Under the pieces are notes generated by a model. The model did not search any database. It saw only the letters and a program-made list of their open reading frames with translations, and was not told the DNA's origin. The position numbers and the translations under genes are program-made. From CAYXOX01 sp964466745 (GTDB lineage: Bacteria > Pseudomonadota > Alphaproteobacteria > Rhodobacterales > Rhodobacteraceae), in assembly GCA_964466745.1 (NCBI GenBank), contig CAYXOX010000077.1:1-13414 (forward strand): a DNA stretch of 13,414 nt, read 5' to 3'. How positions within the stretch are numbered: the first letter of the stretch is position 1; each line of letters starts with the position of its first letter. Below, piece after piece: positions 13,403-13,414 of the stretch.

Positions 13403-13414
13403 GGCAGGCCCCTC

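Noticed and set aside
1..13414. CRISPR arrays, tRNA/rRNA genes, insertion sequences, prophage or integrase genes
   Set aside because: No regularly spaced repeats, cloverleaf sequences, transposase motifs or terminal inverted repeats were seen on either strand.

Overview
The window is about 13.4 kb of very GC-rich chromosomal DNA with strong G/C preference at third codon positions. It probably comes from an alphaproteobacterium of the Rhodobacterales (Rhodobacteraceae/Roseobacteraceae). The support is the AccC sequence style, the stand-alone FliM-type SpoA protein, a GapR (DUF2312) protein, a DUF3422 protein, an Fnr-type operator and a triple-hairpin intergenic element of a kind I associate with this order. 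No species can be named from the sequence. There is no sign of phage, plasmid, CRISPR, tRNA or rRNA. One 10-N gap (9473-9482) joins two contigs inside the window.

Layout. Positions 1-1645 (minus) hold accB and accC, the biotin carrier and biotin carboxylase of acetyl-CoA carboxylase; accC runs off the left edge. Divergent from them, 1860-2861 (plus) encodes a stand-alone FliM/FliN-type SpoA protein. Positions 5087-2883 (minus) form a tight four-gene sulfide/persulfide operon: a Blh/ETHE1-type persulfide dioxygenase, two halves of a YeeE/YedE transporter overlapping by one base (TGATG), and a DUF442 phosphatase/sulfurtransferase-like protein. A sigma70-like promoter with an AT-rich inverted repeat in its core lies just upstream, as expected for BigR/SqrR-type control. 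No regulator gene is in the window.

Divergent from that operon, 5260-6248 (plus) carries a DksA/TraR zinc-finger protein and two small unknown proteins. The first two overlap by ATGA. A near-perfect Fnr box lies 57 bp before the first start, and a hairpin with a T-run closes the unit. This small operon is probably induced by oxygen limitation.

Next, 6406-8712 (plus) encodes a FadB/FadJ-type enoyl-CoA hydratase/3-hydroxyacyl-CoA dehydrogenase fusion. Its dehydrogenase half lacks the expected catalytic and NAD-binding residues, and one hydratase glutamate is an aspartate. A roughly 370-bp gene-free stretch follows and contains the triple-hairpin element. Then come a small two-helix membrane protein (minus), the N gap, gapR with its start lost in the gap, a DUF3422 membrane-anchored protein, an M20 amidohydrolase and a glycosyltransferase-like protein (all plus).

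Most of the content is ordinary core and accessory chromosome. The parts most worth a second look are the shared regulatory region 5100-5260, where a persulfide operon faces an Fnr-box-controlled DksA-like operon, and the apparently catalytically degenerate FadJ-like fusion.
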